Positions 41,026 through 51,509 are shown, counted from the stretch's first letter. The stretch is 64,000 nucleotides of DNA from Lysobacterales bacterium (GCA_019510125.1 JAEKKX010000006.1:540843-604842); one strand, 5' to 3'. Notes: generated from the letters alone by a model not told the origin. Numbers and translations: made by a program.

Positions 41026-41763
41026 TCAGCCCACCAGCATCCGCCCGCCGTCCACCGGCAGCACCTGGCCGGTGGTGTAGGTCGCGTCCTGCAGCAGCCA
41101 GCGCACCGCCTCGGCGATTTCGGCCTCGTCGCCGGTGCGGGCGAGCGGCGTCCGGGCGAGGATCGCCGCCTTCGCCGCCTCCGGTTTGTCGTCCGGCCAC
41201 AGGATCGCGCCGGGCGCGACCGCGTTGACCCGCACCGCCGGCGCCAGCTCCAGCGCCAGCGCGCGGGTGGCGGCGACCAGCGCGGCCTTGCTCATGGTGT
41301 ACACGACGTGGTCGCGCAGCGGCCGCTCGGCGTAGATGTCGACCAGGTTGACGATCGCGCCGCGGGCGGCTGTCAGGTGCGGCGCGGCCGCCTGCGCCAG
41401 GATCAGCGGGGCGCGGGCGTTGACCAGGAACTGCGCGTCCCAGTCGGCCGGGGTGATGCTGCCCAGCGGCGTCGGCGAGAACGCGGAGGCGTTGTTGACC
41501 AGCGCGTCGAGCCGGCCGAACCGGCCGACCGTCCGCGCCACCAGCTCCGGCAGCCGGTCGTACTCGGCCAGCTCGGCCTGCAGGACGACGGTGCTGCCGG
41601 CGCGCGCGCGTTCCAGCTCCGCCGCCAGCGCAGCCATGGCGTCGGCCGAGCCGCGGTAGTGCAGGGCGAGATCGAATCCCGACGCGTGCAGTCGCCGGGC
41701 GATGGCGGCGCCGAGCCGGCGTGCGGCGCCGGTGACGAGGGCGACGGGGCGGACATCGGGCAT
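41026..41763 (-). CDS. Pteridine reductase (short-chain dehydrogenase family)
   Basis: The 245-residue SDR protein has the pteridine-reductase cofactor loop TGAARRLG (in place of the usual TGxxxGxG) near residues 12-19. It also has LHYRGSADAM, LVNNASAFSPTPLG, the catalytic Y-x3-K in VVYTMSKAAL and VNAVAPGAILWP. Such enzymes use NADPH to reduce dihydrobiopterin or dihydrofolate. Closeness to folB and folK supports a folate or pterin role. The start at 41763 gives the usual MPDVRPVALVTGA; the upstream extension is basic and unlike the family. Confidence 0.9.
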   Translation of the reverse strand: MPDVRPVALVTGAARRLGAAIARRLHASGFDLALHYRGSADAMAALAAELERARAGSTVVLQAELAEYDRLPELVARTVGRFGRLDALVNNASAFSPTPLGSITPADWDAQFLVNARAPLILAQAAAPHLTAARGAIVNLVDIYAERPLRDHVVYTMSKAALVAATRALALELAPAVRVNAVAPGAILWPDDKPEAAKAAILARTPLARTGDEAEIAEAVRWLLQDATYTTGQVLPVDGGRMLVG

Positions 41764-41874
41764 GGCGCGTCTCGCGGCGATCGGGCTTGGGATCGGAAGC
41801 GGGCATTTGACCACAGTCAAACGGCATCCACGGCGCGGGCGCATGCTGGCCGGCATCCCAAGCGGAGCATTGCC

Positions 41875-42030
41875 ATGGACCCCATCCTGTCCGAACTCTT
41901 CTCCAAGCCGGTGGGCTGGATGACCCTCGGCGGCCTCGGTTTCATCGTTTTCATGGGCGGCTACTTCTGGTGGTACGCCCGCCGCAAGATCCGCGAGGAA
42001 GAAGAAAAGCCCGAAGAAACCCGCCGCTGA
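41875..42030 (+). CDS. DUF3149 small membrane protein
   Basis: The 51-residue peptide MDPILSELFSKPVGWMTLGG has one transmembrane helix (WMTLGGLGFIVFMGGYFWW) and a charged tail RRKIREEEEKPEE. This is the layout of DUF3149 proteins, which are conserved small membrane proteins of unknown function in xanthomonads and relatives. It ends 44 bases before the methyltransferase gene and is likely co-transcribed with it. Confidence 0.8.
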   Translation: MDPILSELFSKPVGWMTLGGLGFIVFMGGYFWWYARRKIREEEEKPEETRR

Positions 42031-42074
42031 ACCGGATTTCGTTATCCTGTGCGGCCCCGCAACGGAGTTGCCGC

Positions 42075-43259
42075 ATGTCGATCGACGAAGACCTGGACCC
42101 GGATGCCCGCGCGCACAGCGAACGGCTGGCGGACTTGATCCGGGACCAGATCGCGAGCAACGGCGGGGTGCTGCCCTTCTGGCGGTTCATGGAACTGGCG
42201 CTGTATGCGCCGGGGCTCGGCTACTACAGCGCGGGCGCGACCAAGCTCGGCCCGGCGGGGGATTTCGTCACTGCGCCCGAGCTCGGGCCGCTGTTCGCCG
42301 AGTGCGTGGTCGAGGCGGTGGCGCCGGCGCTGCGTTCGCTCGGTCCGGAGGCGATGTTCGTCGAAGTCGGCGGCGGCAGCGGCGCGTTCGCCGAAGCCGC
42401 GCTGCGGCGGCTGGAAGCGCTGCAGATGCTGCCGGCGGGCTACGCGATCCTCGAGCCCAGCGCCGACCTGCGCCAGCGCCAGCGCGAGCGCCTGCAGGCG
42501 CGGCTGGCGCCGGAGGTCTTCAAGCGCGTGCGCTGGCTGCAATCGCCCGTCCAGGAGCGCTGGAACGGCGTGCTGTTCGCCAACGAGGTCATCGATGCGC
42601 TGCCGACCTCGCGGTTCGCGATCCGCGACGGCGAGGTGTTCGAGGAGCACGTCGCGCTGGATGCCGACGGCGGCTTCACCCGCGTCGACCGGCCGGCCGA
42701 CGCCCTGCTGGCCGCCGCGGTGCGGCACGTCGAGCGCCTGTGCGGCGCCCCGTTCCGCGACGGCTACCGCTCGGAAGTGCTGCCGCAACTGCCGTACTGG
42801 CTGCAGGCGGTGATCGGCGGCCTCGACGCCGGCGCGCTGCTGCTGGTCGACTACGGCTATCCGCGACGCGAGTACTACGATCCGCGGCGCGAGGACGGCA
42901 CCCTGCGCGCGTTCCACCGGCACCGGCTGGTCGACGACGTGTTCGCGCGCGTGGGCCTGCAGGACGTCACCGTGTCCGTGGACTTCACCGCGCTGGCCGA
43001 GGCCGGCACCGGCGCCGGTTTCGAGTTCGCCGGTTACTGCGCGCAGTCGAGTTTCCTGATCGGCAACGGCCTGGAACAGCGGCTCGCGGCGCACGAGGCC
43101 GACGCGCCCGACGAGGCCGCGCGCTACGCCCTGCGCCAGCAGGCCAAGCAGTTGACGCTGCCGGGCGAGATGGGCGAGCGCTTCCAGGCGATCGGCTTCG
43201 CGCGCCGCACCAGCCTCGCCCACGCCTTCCTGGCGGGCGACCTCAGCCACCGGCTCTGA
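42075..43259 (+). CDS. MidA/NDUFAF7-like SAM-dependent methyltransferase
   Basis: The 394-residue protein belongs to the COG1565 family (mitochondrial NDUFAF7, a protein arginine methyltransferase for complex I). Visible motifs are the N-terminal FWRFMELALYAPGLGYYSAG, the SAM loop MFVEVGGGSGAFAEAAL, LFANEVIDALPTSRF and LLVDYGYPRREYYDP. The C-terminal AQSSFLIGNGLEQRL, with QAKQLTLPGEMGERFQAIGF, is also typical. The bacterial target is unproven. It ends 3 bases before the VanZ-like gene. Confidence 0.9.
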   Translation: MSIDEDLDPDARAHSERLADLIRDQIASNGGVLPFWRFMELALYAPGLGYYSAGATKLGPAGDFVTAPELGPLFAECVVEAVAPALRSLGPEAMFVEVGGGSGAFAEAALRRLEALQMLPAGYAILEPSADLRQRQRERLQARLAPEVFKRVRWLQSPVQERWNGVLFANEVIDALPTSRFAIRDGEVFEEHVALDADGGFTRVDRPADALLAAAVRHVERLCGAPFRDGYRSEVLPQLPYWLQAVIGGLDAGALLLVDYGYPRREYYDPRREDGTLRAFHRHRLVDDVFARVGLQDVTVSVDFTALAEAGTGAGFEFAGYCAQSSFLIGNGLEQRLAAHEADAPDEAARYALRQQAKQLTLPGEMGERFQAIGFARRTSLAHAFLAGDLSHRL

Positions 43260-43262
43260 GCG

Positions 43263-43670
43263 ATGGCGGGGTATCGTTTCGGCGCATCGCTCAAGCCGTT
43301 CCGGCGGCCGTGGCTGTGGTCGCTGCTGTGGTCGGGCGCGGTCGCGACGGTGGTCGCGTTCTCGCTGCTGCCGGCATCCTCGCTGCAGGCGCTGCCCAGC
43401 GCCAACGACAAGCTCGAGCACTTCCTGTCCTATGCGGTGCTGGCCGCGGGCGCGGTGCAGTTGTATCCGCGCTGGCGTTCGCTGGCGAGCGTCGGATTCT
43501 TCCTCGTGCTGCTGGGCATCGGTCTGGAGTACGCGCAGGGCGCGATGCACGAGGGGCGCACGATGGACCGCTACGACGCGCTGGCGAACACGCTCGGCGT
43601 GATCGCCGGCCTCGGCACCCGGCTGACGCCGTGGCGCGATCTGCTGTTGCGCTGGGACCGTCGCGGCTAG
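43263..43670 (+). CDS. VanZ-like membrane protein
   Basis: The 135-residue protein has four hydrophobic segments and the VanZ-family pattern SANDKLEHFLSYAVLAAGA, then LGIGLEYAQGAMHEGRTMDRYDALANTLGVIAGL. Function is unknown; most VanZ-like proteins have nothing to do with vancomycin resistance. The ATG follows the methyltransferase stop almost immediately, so the two are coupled. A tandem array starts six bases after the stop. Confidence 0.88.
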   Translation: MAGYRFGASLKPFRRPWLWSLLWSGAVATVVAFSLLPASSLQALPSANDKLEHFLSYAVLAAGAVQLYPRWRSLASVGFFLVLLGIGLEYAQGAMHEGRTMDRYDALANTLGVIAGLGTRLTPWRDLLLRWDRRG

Positions 43671-43676
43671 GCCTGC

Positions 43677-43745
43677 TGCTTCAAGCCGGTTGCTTCAAGC
43701 CGGCTGCTTCAAGCCGGCTTGTTCAGGCCGGCTTCTTCAGTCAGG
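43677..43745. repeat. 14-bp tandem array spanning the gap between convergent stops
   Basis: Units of TGCTTCAAGCCGGC begin at 43677, 43691, 43705 and 43719, plus a partial copy that runs across the cca stop codon (43737-43739). The array fills the entire gap between the VanZ-like and cca genes, which converge here. Confidence 0.85.
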
Positions 43746-44978
43746 TTCCGGGGGCGGCGTGTCGCGCGCGGCGTTGATCGCGGCGATCCGCGCACGTCGC
43801 AACGCTTCGCCGACGGCCGGGCCGTCCATGCCCGGCTGCGCCACGTCGCGGCCCTGCACGGCCAGCGCGGCCGCATGCAGGCGCACGAGTTCCGCGCCCT
43901 GCGGGTAGGCGCTGTCGGCCATGCCGGCGCGGCCGCGCTTGTCGGCCTCGCACACCGTCGCCAGTTGCGCGATCCGCCGCGGCTGGCGGAAGCCGTCGCA
44001 GCGGGCGATCAAGTCGTGGATCGTCGCGCCGCGCAGTTCGCCGAGGCGATGCACGTTGAGATGCTCGCGGCAGGCGGCGCGGGCGAGGTCGCGATGCGCC
44101 GCCGGCGCCTTCAGCCGCGCGCACAGCGCCTCCAGCGGCGCGAGGCCGCGCTGTTCGTGGAGGATGTGCCTGGGCAGTTCGTCCGTCGGCGTCAGCGCCT
44201 TGCCCAGGTCGTGGGCCAGCGCGGCGAAGCCGATCACCTCGTCGCCCGGGGCCAGCGCCGCAGCCATGTCGCAGACCATCTCCGTATGCACGCCGGTATC
44301 GACCTCGGGATGGAATTCGGCGCGCTGCGGGACCCCGTACAGCGCCTCGACCTCCGGCAGGACCACGCCCAGCGCCGCGCAGTCGTGCAGTGTGCGCAGG
44401 AACGCCGCCGGCCGCGCGGCGCGCAGCGCGCCGGCGAGTTCCTTCCAGACGCGTTCGGGCGTGAGCTCGGCCAGTTCGCCGTCCGCCACCATCGCTCGCA
44501 TCAGCGCCATCGTCTCCGGGGCGACGACGAAGCCGTGCCCGGCGAAGCGCGCCATGAACCGCGCCGCGCGCAGCACCCGCAGCGGATCCTCGACGAACGC
44601 CGGGCCGACGTGGCGCAGCACCCGCGCTTCGAGGTCGCGGGCGCCGCCGTGCGGGTCGACGAGCGTGCCGTCGTCCGCCATCGCGATCGCGTTGATGGTG
44701 AAGTCGCGGCGCAGCAGGTCTTCTTCGAGCGTGACTTCGGGCGCGGCGTGGACGACGAAGCCGCGATGCCCGGGCGCGGACTTGCGCTCGGTCCGCGCCA
44801 GCGCGTATTCCTCGCCGCTGTCCGGATGCAGGAACACCGGGAAGTCCTTGCCCACCGGCTTGAACCCCGCGGCGAGCATCGACGCCGGCGTTTCGCCGAC
44901 GACCACGTGGTCGCGGTCGTGCACGGGCAGGCCGAGCAGGCGGTCGCGCACCGCGCCGCCGACGAGATAGGTCTTCAT
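43737..44978 (-). CDS. cca: Multifunctional CCA tRNA nucleotidyltransferase
   Basis: Cca builds and repairs the CCA end of tRNAs. The 413-residue class II enzyme has the GGAVRD motif (7-12) with the DRD carboxylates (21-23), [11 protein letters not shown] and [15 protein letters not shown]. The extra HD phosphohydrolase domain ([13 protein letters not shown] with LHEQRGL) marks the long, multifunctional form. Its last codons overlap a tandem array. A REP hairpin pair lies upstream. Confidence 0.96.
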   Translation of the reverse strand: MKTYLVGGAVRDRLLGLPVHDRDHVVVGETPASMLAAGFKPVGKDFPVFLHPDSGEEYALARTERKSAPGHRGFVVHAAPEVTLEEDLLRRDFTINAIAMADDGTLVDPHGGARDLEARVLRHVGPAFVEDPLRVLRAARFMARFAGHGFVVAPETMALMRAMVADGELAELTPERVWKELAGALRAARPAAFLRTLHDCAALGVVLPEVEALYGVPQRAEFHPEVDTGVHTEMVCDMAAALAPGDEVIGFAALAHDLGKALTPTDELPRHILHEQRGLAPLEALCARLKAPAAHRDLARAACREHLNVHRLGELRGATIHDLIARCDGFRQPRRIAQLATVCEADKRGRAGMADSAYPQGAELVRLHAAALAVQGRDVAQPGMDGPAVGEALRRARIAAINAARDTPPPEPD

Positions 44979-44992
44979 GCCGCGAGTGTACT

Positions 44993-45060
44993 GGTAGAGC
45001 GGCCTTCAGGCCGCTGCTCTTCAGCAATCCAAACGACAGCGGCCTGAAGGCCGCTCTACC
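44993..45060. repeat. REP pair: perfect 24-bp inverted repeat
   Basis: Arms 44993-45016 and 45037-45060 are perfect reverse complements around a 20-base loop. Each contains the core GTAGAGCGGCCTTCAGGC typical of xanthomonad/pseudomonad REP sequences. The arms themselves are internally palindromic (GCGGCCT-TC-AGGCCGC). The element lies between the cca and PH-domain genes, 15 bases from each, and could stabilise mRNA ends. Confidence 0.85.
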
Positions 45061-45075
45061 GGGGATCGAGGCGCC

Positions 45076-45453
45076 TCAGCGCGCCGCGTGCTGCGCCAGC
45101 AGCGCCACGATCGCCTGCGAGCCGCTGCCGCGGCCCAGGTGCAGTTCGACCGGCGCCGGCTGCCCGGACAGCCAGATCCTGAGTTCGGCCTCGAGGTCGA
45201 AATGGCCGGCGGTCTCCAGCGAGAACATCGTGATCGCGCGATAGGGGATGCTGCGGTATTCGGTCTTCTTCGCGGTGATGCCCTGCTTGTTGACCAGGAC
45301 CACCCGGCGGTCGGTGAACACGATCAGGTCGCGGATGGTCGAGAACGCGCGCTGCAGCGGTTCGCCCGGGGCGAGCAGCGGCGCGAATTCCTCGGCGAGT
45401 TTCTCCACCGGCGTCTCGCCGGCGTGGCCGAGCAGGCCGTCGATCAGTCCCAT
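45076..45453 (-). CDS. Bacterial PH-domain protein
   Basis: The 125-residue protein is a single bacterial pleckstrin-homology-like domain (bPH_1). Its pattern is LAPGEPLQRAFSTIRDLIVFTDRRVVLVNKQGITAKKTEYRSIPYRAITMFSLETAGHFDLEAELRIW. Function is unknown. GAGGA precedes the ATG. It lies between the epimerase-like gene and the REP pair on the same strand as cca. Confidence 0.88.
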   Translation of the reverse strand: MGLIDGLLGHAGETPVEKLAEEFAPLLAPGEPLQRAFSTIRDLIVFTDRRVVLVNKQGITAKKTEYRSIPYRAITMFSLETAGHFDLEAELRIWLSGQPAPVELHLGRGSGSQAIVALLAQHAAR

Positions 45454-45487
45454 GGGCGTGTCCTCGATGCGATGGTGGGGAAGCGGT

Positions 45488-46381
45488 TCACGCGGCTGCG
45501 CCGAGGATCTCGGGCAGTTTCGCGCGGACGTCGGTCGGCGCGATGCCGAGTTTCGGCAGGCCGTTGTCGTCGCTGGTGGAATCCTGCCGCAGCGAGCGCC
45601 AGTTGTCGCGGCTGATGGGCTTGCCCGGCAGGTGTTCGCCGACTTCCGCCTGCAGCCGGCCGAGCGCGCCGGGCAGCGGCAGCACGAAGCGGCGCCAGCC
45701 GAGGGTCTGCGCGGTGAGCCGGACGATCCCGCCGAGCGTCATCACTTCCGGGCCGACGAGATCGTAGCGTTGGCCGATGGTGGCGTCGTCGACCAGCGCG
45801 CGGGCGAAGGCCTCGGCCACGTCGCCGACCCACACCGGCTGGAAGCGGACATCGGCGCCGCCCAGCGGCAGCCCGGGCGCGAAGCGCAGGAGGCCGGCGA
45901 AGCGGCAGAACAGGCCGTCGCCGGGGCCGGCGATCACCGACGGCCGGAACAGCGTCCAGTCCAGTCCGGAGTCGGCGACGCGCGCCTCGGCCTCGCCGCG
46001 CGCCCGCAGGTAGTGGCTGGCGCCGTCGCCGGCGTGCAGCGCGCTCATCTGCAGCAGTCGGCGCACGCCGGCGGCGCGCATCGCGTCGATCGCGGCGTCG
46101 GCCAGTTCGACGTACACCTTGCGGAAGCCGCTGCCGTCGTCGCCGCGTTCGTTGAGGATGCCGACGAGGTTGACCACCGCATCGGCGCCGGCGAAGGCTT
46201 CGCCCAGGAACGCCGTGTCGTACACGTCGCCGGCGCGGTGTCCGGCGCCCGCCGGCGCCCGGCCGCGGGTGGCGGCGTCGCGCGAGAGCACGCACACGCG
46301 ATGCCCGTCCGCGAGCAGGCGCGCGACCAGTCGCCGGCCGACGAAACCGCTGCCGCCGAGGACGACGACGCGGCGGCTCAT
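45488..46381 (-). CDS. NAD(P)-binding epimerase-like protein (NDUFA9/atypical SDR family)
   Basis: The 297-residue protein has an atypical-SDR Rossmann fold. It has VVVLGGSGFVGRRLVARLL at the N terminus, GDVYDTAFLGEAFAGADAVVNLVG, and YLRARGEAEARVADSGLDWTLFRPSVIAGPGDG. This matches the complex I NDUFA9-like group, which often binds cofactor without a known bacterial reaction. Its start overlaps the stop of the transglycosylase gene upstream. Confidence 0.88.
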   Translation of the reverse strand: MSRRVVVLGGSGFVGRRLVARLLADGHRVCVLSRDAATRGRAPAGAGHRAGDVYDTAFLGEAFAGADAVVNLVGILNERGDDGSGFRKVYVELADAAIDAMRAAGVRRLLQMSALHAGDGASHYLRARGEAEARVADSGLDWTLFRPSVIAGPGDGLFCRFAGLLRFAPGLPLGGADVRFQPVWVGDVAEAFARALVDDATIGQRYDLVGPEVMTLGGIVRLTAQTLGWRRFVLPLPGALGRLQAEVGEHLPGKPISRDNWRSLRQDSTSDDNGLPKLGIAPTDVRAKLPEILGAAA

Positions 46382-48378
46382 CGCCGGGAACCCGCCGACG
46401 GCGTGGCCGGCACGGCGACCGGCGCGGCGGTCGGGCAGACGAACGCCTTGCGGGTGTCGACCAGCCGCCCGGCGAGGCGGTCGGTCACCGGCAGCGCGCT
46501 GCCGTTGAGCCGCCAGTCGTAGATCACGCTGAAGGCGAGGATCCGCGCCACGTAGTCGCGGGTCTCCTTGTAGCTGATCGTCTCGATCCAGAAATCGGCG
46601 TCCATGTTCGGTCGCTGGGTCTGCCAGCGCGCCACCGGCGCGGGGCCGGCGTTGTAGGCGGCGATGGCGACGTAGGTCATGCCGTAGCGGTCCTCGAGTT
46701 CGCGCAGGTAGGCGGTGCCCAGCGCGATGTTGAACTCCGGCTCGTACAGGCCGTCGCCGCCGGTCCACGGCAGGCCGAGGCGGCGGGCGAGGCCGGCGCC
46801 GGTGGACGGCAGCACCTGCATGAGCCCGCGCGCGTCGGCGTGCGAGCGCGCCTGCGGGTTGAACACGCTCTCGGCGCGGATCTCGGCGGCGACCCAGGTC
46901 GGGTCGACGTTCTGCTTCGCTGCCTCGCGCCGGATCGCGGTGTCGTGGTGCAGCGGGAACCGCAGCGTGTAGTACTGCAGCTCCTCCGGGAAGTTCTTGC
47001 CGCCGACGTTCACCAGCCCGAACACGCCGCGGTCGAACCAGCCGTTGTCCTGGGCGATGCCGACCGCGATGCGCCGCTGCGCCGGGGTGAACCGCGACAG
47101 CGCGTCCTTCCACTCGCGCTCGGCCCACGCGGTGCGATCGATCCGGTACAGCAGCATCGCCCGGACCAGCGCCGGGTCGTTGGCGACGGTGGCCTTCGCG
47201 GCCGGGGTCGCCGCCGGCTCGACCGGGCACAGCGCGTAGGGCGCGCCGATCCGGTCGGCGGCGAGGAAGCCGTGGAAGTCGGCCTTGGTCGCGGCGTCGC
47301 GGTAGAGGTCGCGGGCGGCGTTGCGGTCGCCGGCCTGCTCCAGCAGGCGCGCCTCGAAATAGCGCCAGCGCGAATCCCGGCGCTGGGCGTCGGGCATGGC
47401 CCGGATCGCCTTCAGCGCCGCGGCCCAGTCGGACCGCGCCAGCGCCTCGCGCACCTGCCACTCGTGGAGCTTGTCGTCGTAGGCGACGTCGGGCACCGCC
47501 GCCAGCCGGCGCGCGGACTCGGGGCCGTACGACGCCACCGTCCACAGCGCGGCCTGGTACAGGACGCGGCCGCGGTCGGCGTCGTCGAAGCCCAGGGCCT
47601 CGGCGAACTTCGGCAGCCGGGCCTCCGCGGCGCCGGGATTGGCCTTCGCCAGCCGCGCCAGCCCCTGCGAGGCGACCAGCCGGCTGCGTGCGGTCTTCGG
47701 CCACCCCAGCGCACGGTCGTGGGGCGATTCGACGAACGCGGCGTAGTCGTTCGCCAGCGCGAACTCGTCGGCGGGCAGTCCGCGCGCCGCCGCGCGCATG
47801 ACCCCCGGCTGCCATTCGGCCGCGGCCTTCTCGATCCGCTCCCAGCGCAGCGCCGGCGGCAGTCCGCCCCGGGCCGCCAGCACCGCCATCGGCGCGTCGC
47901 AGGCGTCGGGCAGCGAGCGTCCGGTGCTGCGCCACAGCGCCTGGGCGTCGGCGGTCCACGCCGCGTCGGTGATGCCCAGCGCCTGGCGCGCGTTCAATTC
48001 GGCGCAGCGCAGGCTGGCGGCCCTGACCGCGCTCGACCAGGCGGCCCGGAAGGCCGGCCAGTCCTCGCGGCGGGCCAGCACCGGCAGCCATTCCTCGCGG
48101 AAGGCGTCGGCCACCGGCTCGCCGGCGTGGCGGATGAGGAAGGCCTGGCCGTCGGCCGCGGACAGGGTGTCCAGGCCGCGGCGCAGGCCGGCGTACTCGA
48201 CCCAGCCGGCCAGCGCGTCTGCCGACGGCAGCGGCGAGGCCGGGGCCTGGCCGGCGTCCGCGGCGTCCATGGCCGCCCGGGCCCGGGCGACGGCCGGGGT
48301 GTCGATCTGCGCCTGGCAGGCGGCGGGCGAGAGGGCGACCAGCAGGGTCGCGACGAGACCGAATCGGGGGATATGCAT
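46378..48378 (-). CDS. slt: Soluble lytic murein transglycosylase
   Basis: Slt70 enzymes cut glycan strands of peptidoglycan and leave a 1,6-anhydro end. The 666-residue protein has a signal peptide (MHIPRFGLVATLLVALSPAACQAQ) and a long superhelical alpha domain. The C-terminal lysozyme-like domain has the catalytic E502-S503 (AEIRAESVFNPQARS), GLMQVLP and AIAAYNAGPAPVARW. The signal peptide contains AAC, so lipidation is possible. The ATG at 48378 gives the normal signal peptide; a longer frame upstream is Gly/Ala-rich. Confidence 0.93.
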   Translation of the reverse strand: MHIPRFGLVATLLVALSPAACQAQIDTPAVARARAAMDAADAGQAPASPLPSADALAGWVEYAGLRRGLDTLSAADGQAFLIRHAGEPVADAFREEWLPVLARREDWPAFRAAWSSAVRAASLRCAELNARQALGITDAAWTADAQALWRSTGRSLPDACDAPMAVLAARGGLPPALRWERIEKAAAEWQPGVMRAAARGLPADEFALANDYAAFVESPHDRALGWPKTARSRLVASQGLARLAKANPGAAEARLPKFAEALGFDDADRGRVLYQAALWTVASYGPESARRLAAVPDVAYDDKLHEWQVREALARSDWAAALKAIRAMPDAQRRDSRWRYFEARLLEQAGDRNAARDLYRDAATKADFHGFLAADRIGAPYALCPVEPAATPAAKATVANDPALVRAMLLYRIDRTAWAEREWKDALSRFTPAQRRIAVGIAQDNGWFDRGVFGLVNVGGKNFPEELQYYTLRFPLHHDTAIRREAAKQNVDPTWVAAEIRAESVFNPQARSHADARGLMQVLPSTGAGLARRLGLPWTGGDGLYEPEFNIALGTAYLRELEDRYGMTYVAIAAYNAGPAPVARWQTQRPNMDADFWIETISYKETRDYVARILAFSVIYDWRLNGSALPVTDRLAGRLVDTRKAFVCPTAAPVAVPATPSAGSRR

Positions 48379-48587
48379 CACCGAACTATAGCGAAGGCGG
48401 ATGAACCGTCGGCGGCGCGGGACCCCGGCCCCGGCCCCGGCGCCCCCGGCCGGAAGCCGCCCGTCCATCGTGCATCTTGCCCAGCCTTCACATTTTGTTT
48501 ACAAAGCCCGGGTGCAGCAGCGGGAGGGGGCCCGCGGCGGTGGCTGTGCGCGACATCACTCAATTAAAAAATTCAACGGAGAGAACC

Positions 48588-51482
48588 ATGAGCAAGCTGC
48601 GCCGCAATCGCCTGACGGCCGCGGTCCACCTGACGCTGCTCCTCGCGCTGCCCGGCATCGCCGCTGCGCAGGACGCGAAGGGCGACCAGAGCACCCTCGA
48701 CACCATCAGCGTCACCGGGTCCCGCATCAAGCAGACCAACGCGGTCACCGCACAGCCGGTCTACATCATGGACCGCGCCAAGATCGAAGAAACCGGCGTC
48801 GCCAGCGTCGGCGAGCTGCTGCAGCAGCTCACCGCCAGCGGCAAGGCGCTGAACGCCAAGTTCAACTCCTCGGGCAACTTCGGCTATCCGCCGGACGGCG
48901 GCGGCATCGGCGCCGGCTCGGCCCAGGTCGACCTGCGCAACCTCGGTTCGCAGCGCGTGCTGGTGCTCGTCGACGGCATCCGCTGGGTCAACGAATCCTC
49001 GGCCTCGGGCGTCAGCGGCAGCGCCGACCTCAACACCATCCCGCTGGCGATCATCGAGCGCGTCGAAGTGCTCGAGGACGGCGCCTCGGCGATCTACGGC
49101 TCCGACGCCATCGCCGGCGTGGTCAACATCATCACCCGCAAGGACTTCAAGGGCGCCGAGCTGCACACCTACTACGGCGAGTACAGCCGCGGCGGCGAGA
49201 CCAAGGACACCTCCTTCACCATCGGCACCGGCGGCGACCGCTGGAACGCGGTGTTCGCGGCCAGCTACTACAAGCAGGACCGGATCAGCTCGGGCGACTG
49301 GGGCCAGTCGTCGTTCCCGGAACCCGGCGCGGGCCTCCGCGCGGGCAGTTCGGGCACGCCGCAGGGCCGCTTCACCTTCTGCGATCCGTCGCGTCCGGCC
49401 GGCAGCTACGGCTACTGCGATCCGGTGGGCGACTTCTGGTACGACGTGACGCTCAACAACGGCACGACCACCCCGGTCTGGAATCCGGCCAATCCGTCGG
49501 CGGGCAGCTACCACGACTTCGGCGGCAGCGACCGCTTCAACTTCGCGCCGTACAACCTGCTGCTGACGCCGAGCGAGCGCAAGGCGCTCTACGCCCACGT
49601 CAACATCGATCTCAGCGAGAACACCCGCCTGCACGTGAAGGCGCTGTTCAACAACCGCCAGTCCGCCAACCAGGCCGCGCCCGAGCCGATCTTCGTCGGT
49701 CCGTTCGCCGGCACCGGCGGCATCGCCGACGGGATCTTCATTTCCCGCCTCAATCCGTTCAACCCGTTCGGCATCGACCTGGATCCGGCCACCAACTTCG
49801 GCTGGGTGACCCGCCGTCCGGTGGAAGTCGGTCCGCGCATCTTCAAGCAGAACGTCGACACCTGGTACTTCAACGTCGGCCTCGACGGCCTGTTCGACAT
49901 CGGCAGCCGCAACTTCGGCTGGGACGCCAACTACGTCCACAGCCGCAACTCCGCCACCCAGCGCTTCACCAACGGCTACAACGTCGCGCACATCCGCACC
50001 GCGCTGGGCAATCCGGCGACCTGCGCCGCGACCCCGGGCTGCACGCCGCTCGATCTGTTCGGCGGCCAGGGTCGTCCGTTCACCCAGGCGATGATCAACT
50101 GGATCATCACCGACCAGCGCGACGCCAGCACCCAGGTGCTCGACTCGTTGACGTTCAACATCACCGGCGACCTGTTCGCGATCGGCGACCGCAACGCCGG
50201 CTTCGCGTCCGGCGTCGAATACCGCAAGTACAAGGGCGACTTCAATCCCGACCCGCTGCGCCAGACCGGCGAGTCGCAGGACTCGTTCGCTTCGCCGGTG
50301 TCCGCCGACTACGACGTGAAGGAAGTCTACGGCGAGTTCAACTTCCCGATCGCGGCGACCTTCGACCTCACCGCGGCCCTGCGCTGGTCCGACTACTCGA
50401 CCTTCGGCAGCGCCACCACCGGCAAGGTCGGCTTCCGCTGGCAGCCGATCGAGGACCTGGTGCTGCGCGGCACCTACTCGCAGGGCTTCCGCGCGCCGAA
50501 CCTCGGCGAGCTGTATGGCCTGACCCAGTTCGGCGCCACCCTGACCGACCTGTGCGGTTCGACCGGCAGCCCCGGTCCGGCCAAGCCCGAATACGCCGCC
50601 GGTTGCGCCGCCCAGGGCGCGCCGCCGACCTTCGAGCAGGCCAACACGCAGATCACGACCTTCACCGGCGGCAACCCGAACCTGGATGCGGAAACCTCCG
50701 ACAGTTGGACCGTCGGCGCGGTCTACAGCCCGGGCTGGGCGGAAGACCGGGCCTGGTCGCGCAAGCTCGACTTCGAGATCGGCTACTACGATCACAAGAT
50801 CGACGGCGCGATCCAGGCGCAGGACCTGCAGTCGCTGCTCGCCACCTGCCTGCGCGCCGGCGGCACGCCCGCGAGCTCGCCCGCCTGCGCACCGTTCTCG
50901 CGCCAGGTCAACGGCAACCTGAACCCGCCGAACAACTTCCTGCAGAACTTCGGCACGGTGAAGACCAGCGGCGCGGACCTCAAGGTCAACTGGCTGAGCC
51001 CGGAGTGGGCGTTCGGCGAGCTGAGCGCCTCGCTGCAGACGACCTGGGTGCGCGACTACAAGGCGGTCGACGGCGACGGCAACGTCAACGCCCGCCGCGT
51101 CGGCATCGAAGTCTCCGACAGTGCGATCCCCGAGTGGCAGACCAACCTGCAGTTGGGCTGGAACAAGGGCGACTTCGGCTTCACCTACGGCCTGCGCTAC
51201 ATCGACGCCGTCGAGGAAGACTGCAACGGTGCGACCCGCAAGGACGTCCCGGGCTGCCTCAACGCGCGTGAGGTCAACACCCTCGGCGCCGTCACCTACC
51301 ACGACGTGCAGTTCTCGTGGAAGAACGCCTTCATCGAGGGCCTGAAGCTGTCGGCCGGCGCCAACAACGTCTTCGGCAAGGAACCGCCGGTGTGCGTGAC
51401 CTGCTCGCTGAACGGCTACGACGCCGGTACCTACGACCTGCCGGGCGCGTTCTGGTACGTCAGCGCCGACTACCGGTTCTGA
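48588..51482 (+). CDS. TonB-dependent outer-membrane receptor
   Basis: The 964-residue protein has a signal peptide ([18 protein letters not shown]). A plug domain follows, with [40 protein letters not shown] and [22 protein letters not shown], then a 22-strand barrel with many aromatic strand ends. It closes with YVSADYRF, the terminal Phe used for outer-membrane insertion. The plug type is that of large xanthomonad/sphingomonad receptors for carbohydrates or peptides; the ligand is unknown. Several Cys pairs in extracellular loops suggest disulphides. Ribosome site GGAGAG. The promoter lies in the AT-rich patch near 48490-48580. Confidence 0.93.
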   Translation: MSKLRRNRLTAAVHLTLLLALPGIAAAQDAKGDQSTLDTISVTGSRIKQTNAVTAQPVYIMDRAKIEETGVASVGELLQQLTASGKALNAKFNSSGNFGYPPDGGGIGAGSAQVDLRNLGSQRVLVLVDGIRWVNESSASGVSGSADLNTIPLAIIERVEVLEDGASAIYGSDAIAGVVNIITRKDFKGAELHTYYGEYSRGGETKDTSFTIGTGGDRWNAVFAASYYKQDRISSGDWGQSSFPEPGAGLRAGSSGTPQGRFTFCDPSRPAGSYGYCDPVGDFWYDVTLNNGTTTPVWNPANPSAGSYHDFGGSDRFNFAPYNLLLTPSERKALYAHVNIDLSENTRLHVKALFNNRQSANQAAPEPIFVGPFAGTGGIADGIFISRLNPFNPFGIDLDPATNFGWVTRRPVEVGPRIFKQNVDTWYFNVGLDGLFDIGSRNFGWDANYVHSRNSATQRFTNGYNVAHIRTALGNPATCAATPGCTPLDLFGGQGRPFTQAMINWIITDQRDASTQVLDSLTFNITGDLFAIGDRNAGFASGVEYRKYKGDFNPDPLRQTGESQDSFASPVSADYDVKEVYGEFNFPIAATFDLTAALRWSDYSTFGSATTGKVGFRWQPIEDLVLRGTYSQGFRAPNLGELYGLTQFGATLTDLCGSTGSPGPAKPEYAAGCAAQGAPPTFEQANTQITTFTGGNPNLDAETSDSWTVGAVYSPGWAEDRAWSRKLDFEIGYYDHKIDGAIQAQDLQSLLATCLRAGGTPASSPACAPFSRQVNGNLNPPNNFLQNFGTVKTSGADLKVNWLSPEWAFGELSASLQTTWVRDYKAVDGDGNVNARRVGIEVSDSAIPEWQTNLQLGWNKGDFGFTYGLRYIDAVEEDCNGATRKDVPGCLNAREVNTLGAVTYHDVQFSWKNAFIEGLKLSAGANNVFGKEPPVCVTCSLNGYDAGTYDLPGAFWYVSADYRF

Positions 51483-51509
51483 TCGCTCCCTCCAGTCGTT
51501 CCGCTTCGA

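Noticed and set aside
43263..43670. A vancomycin/teicoplanin resistance gene suggested by the VanZ family name
   Set aside because: There are no vanA/H/X genes nearby, and VanZ-like proteins are widespread with unrelated or unknown roles.
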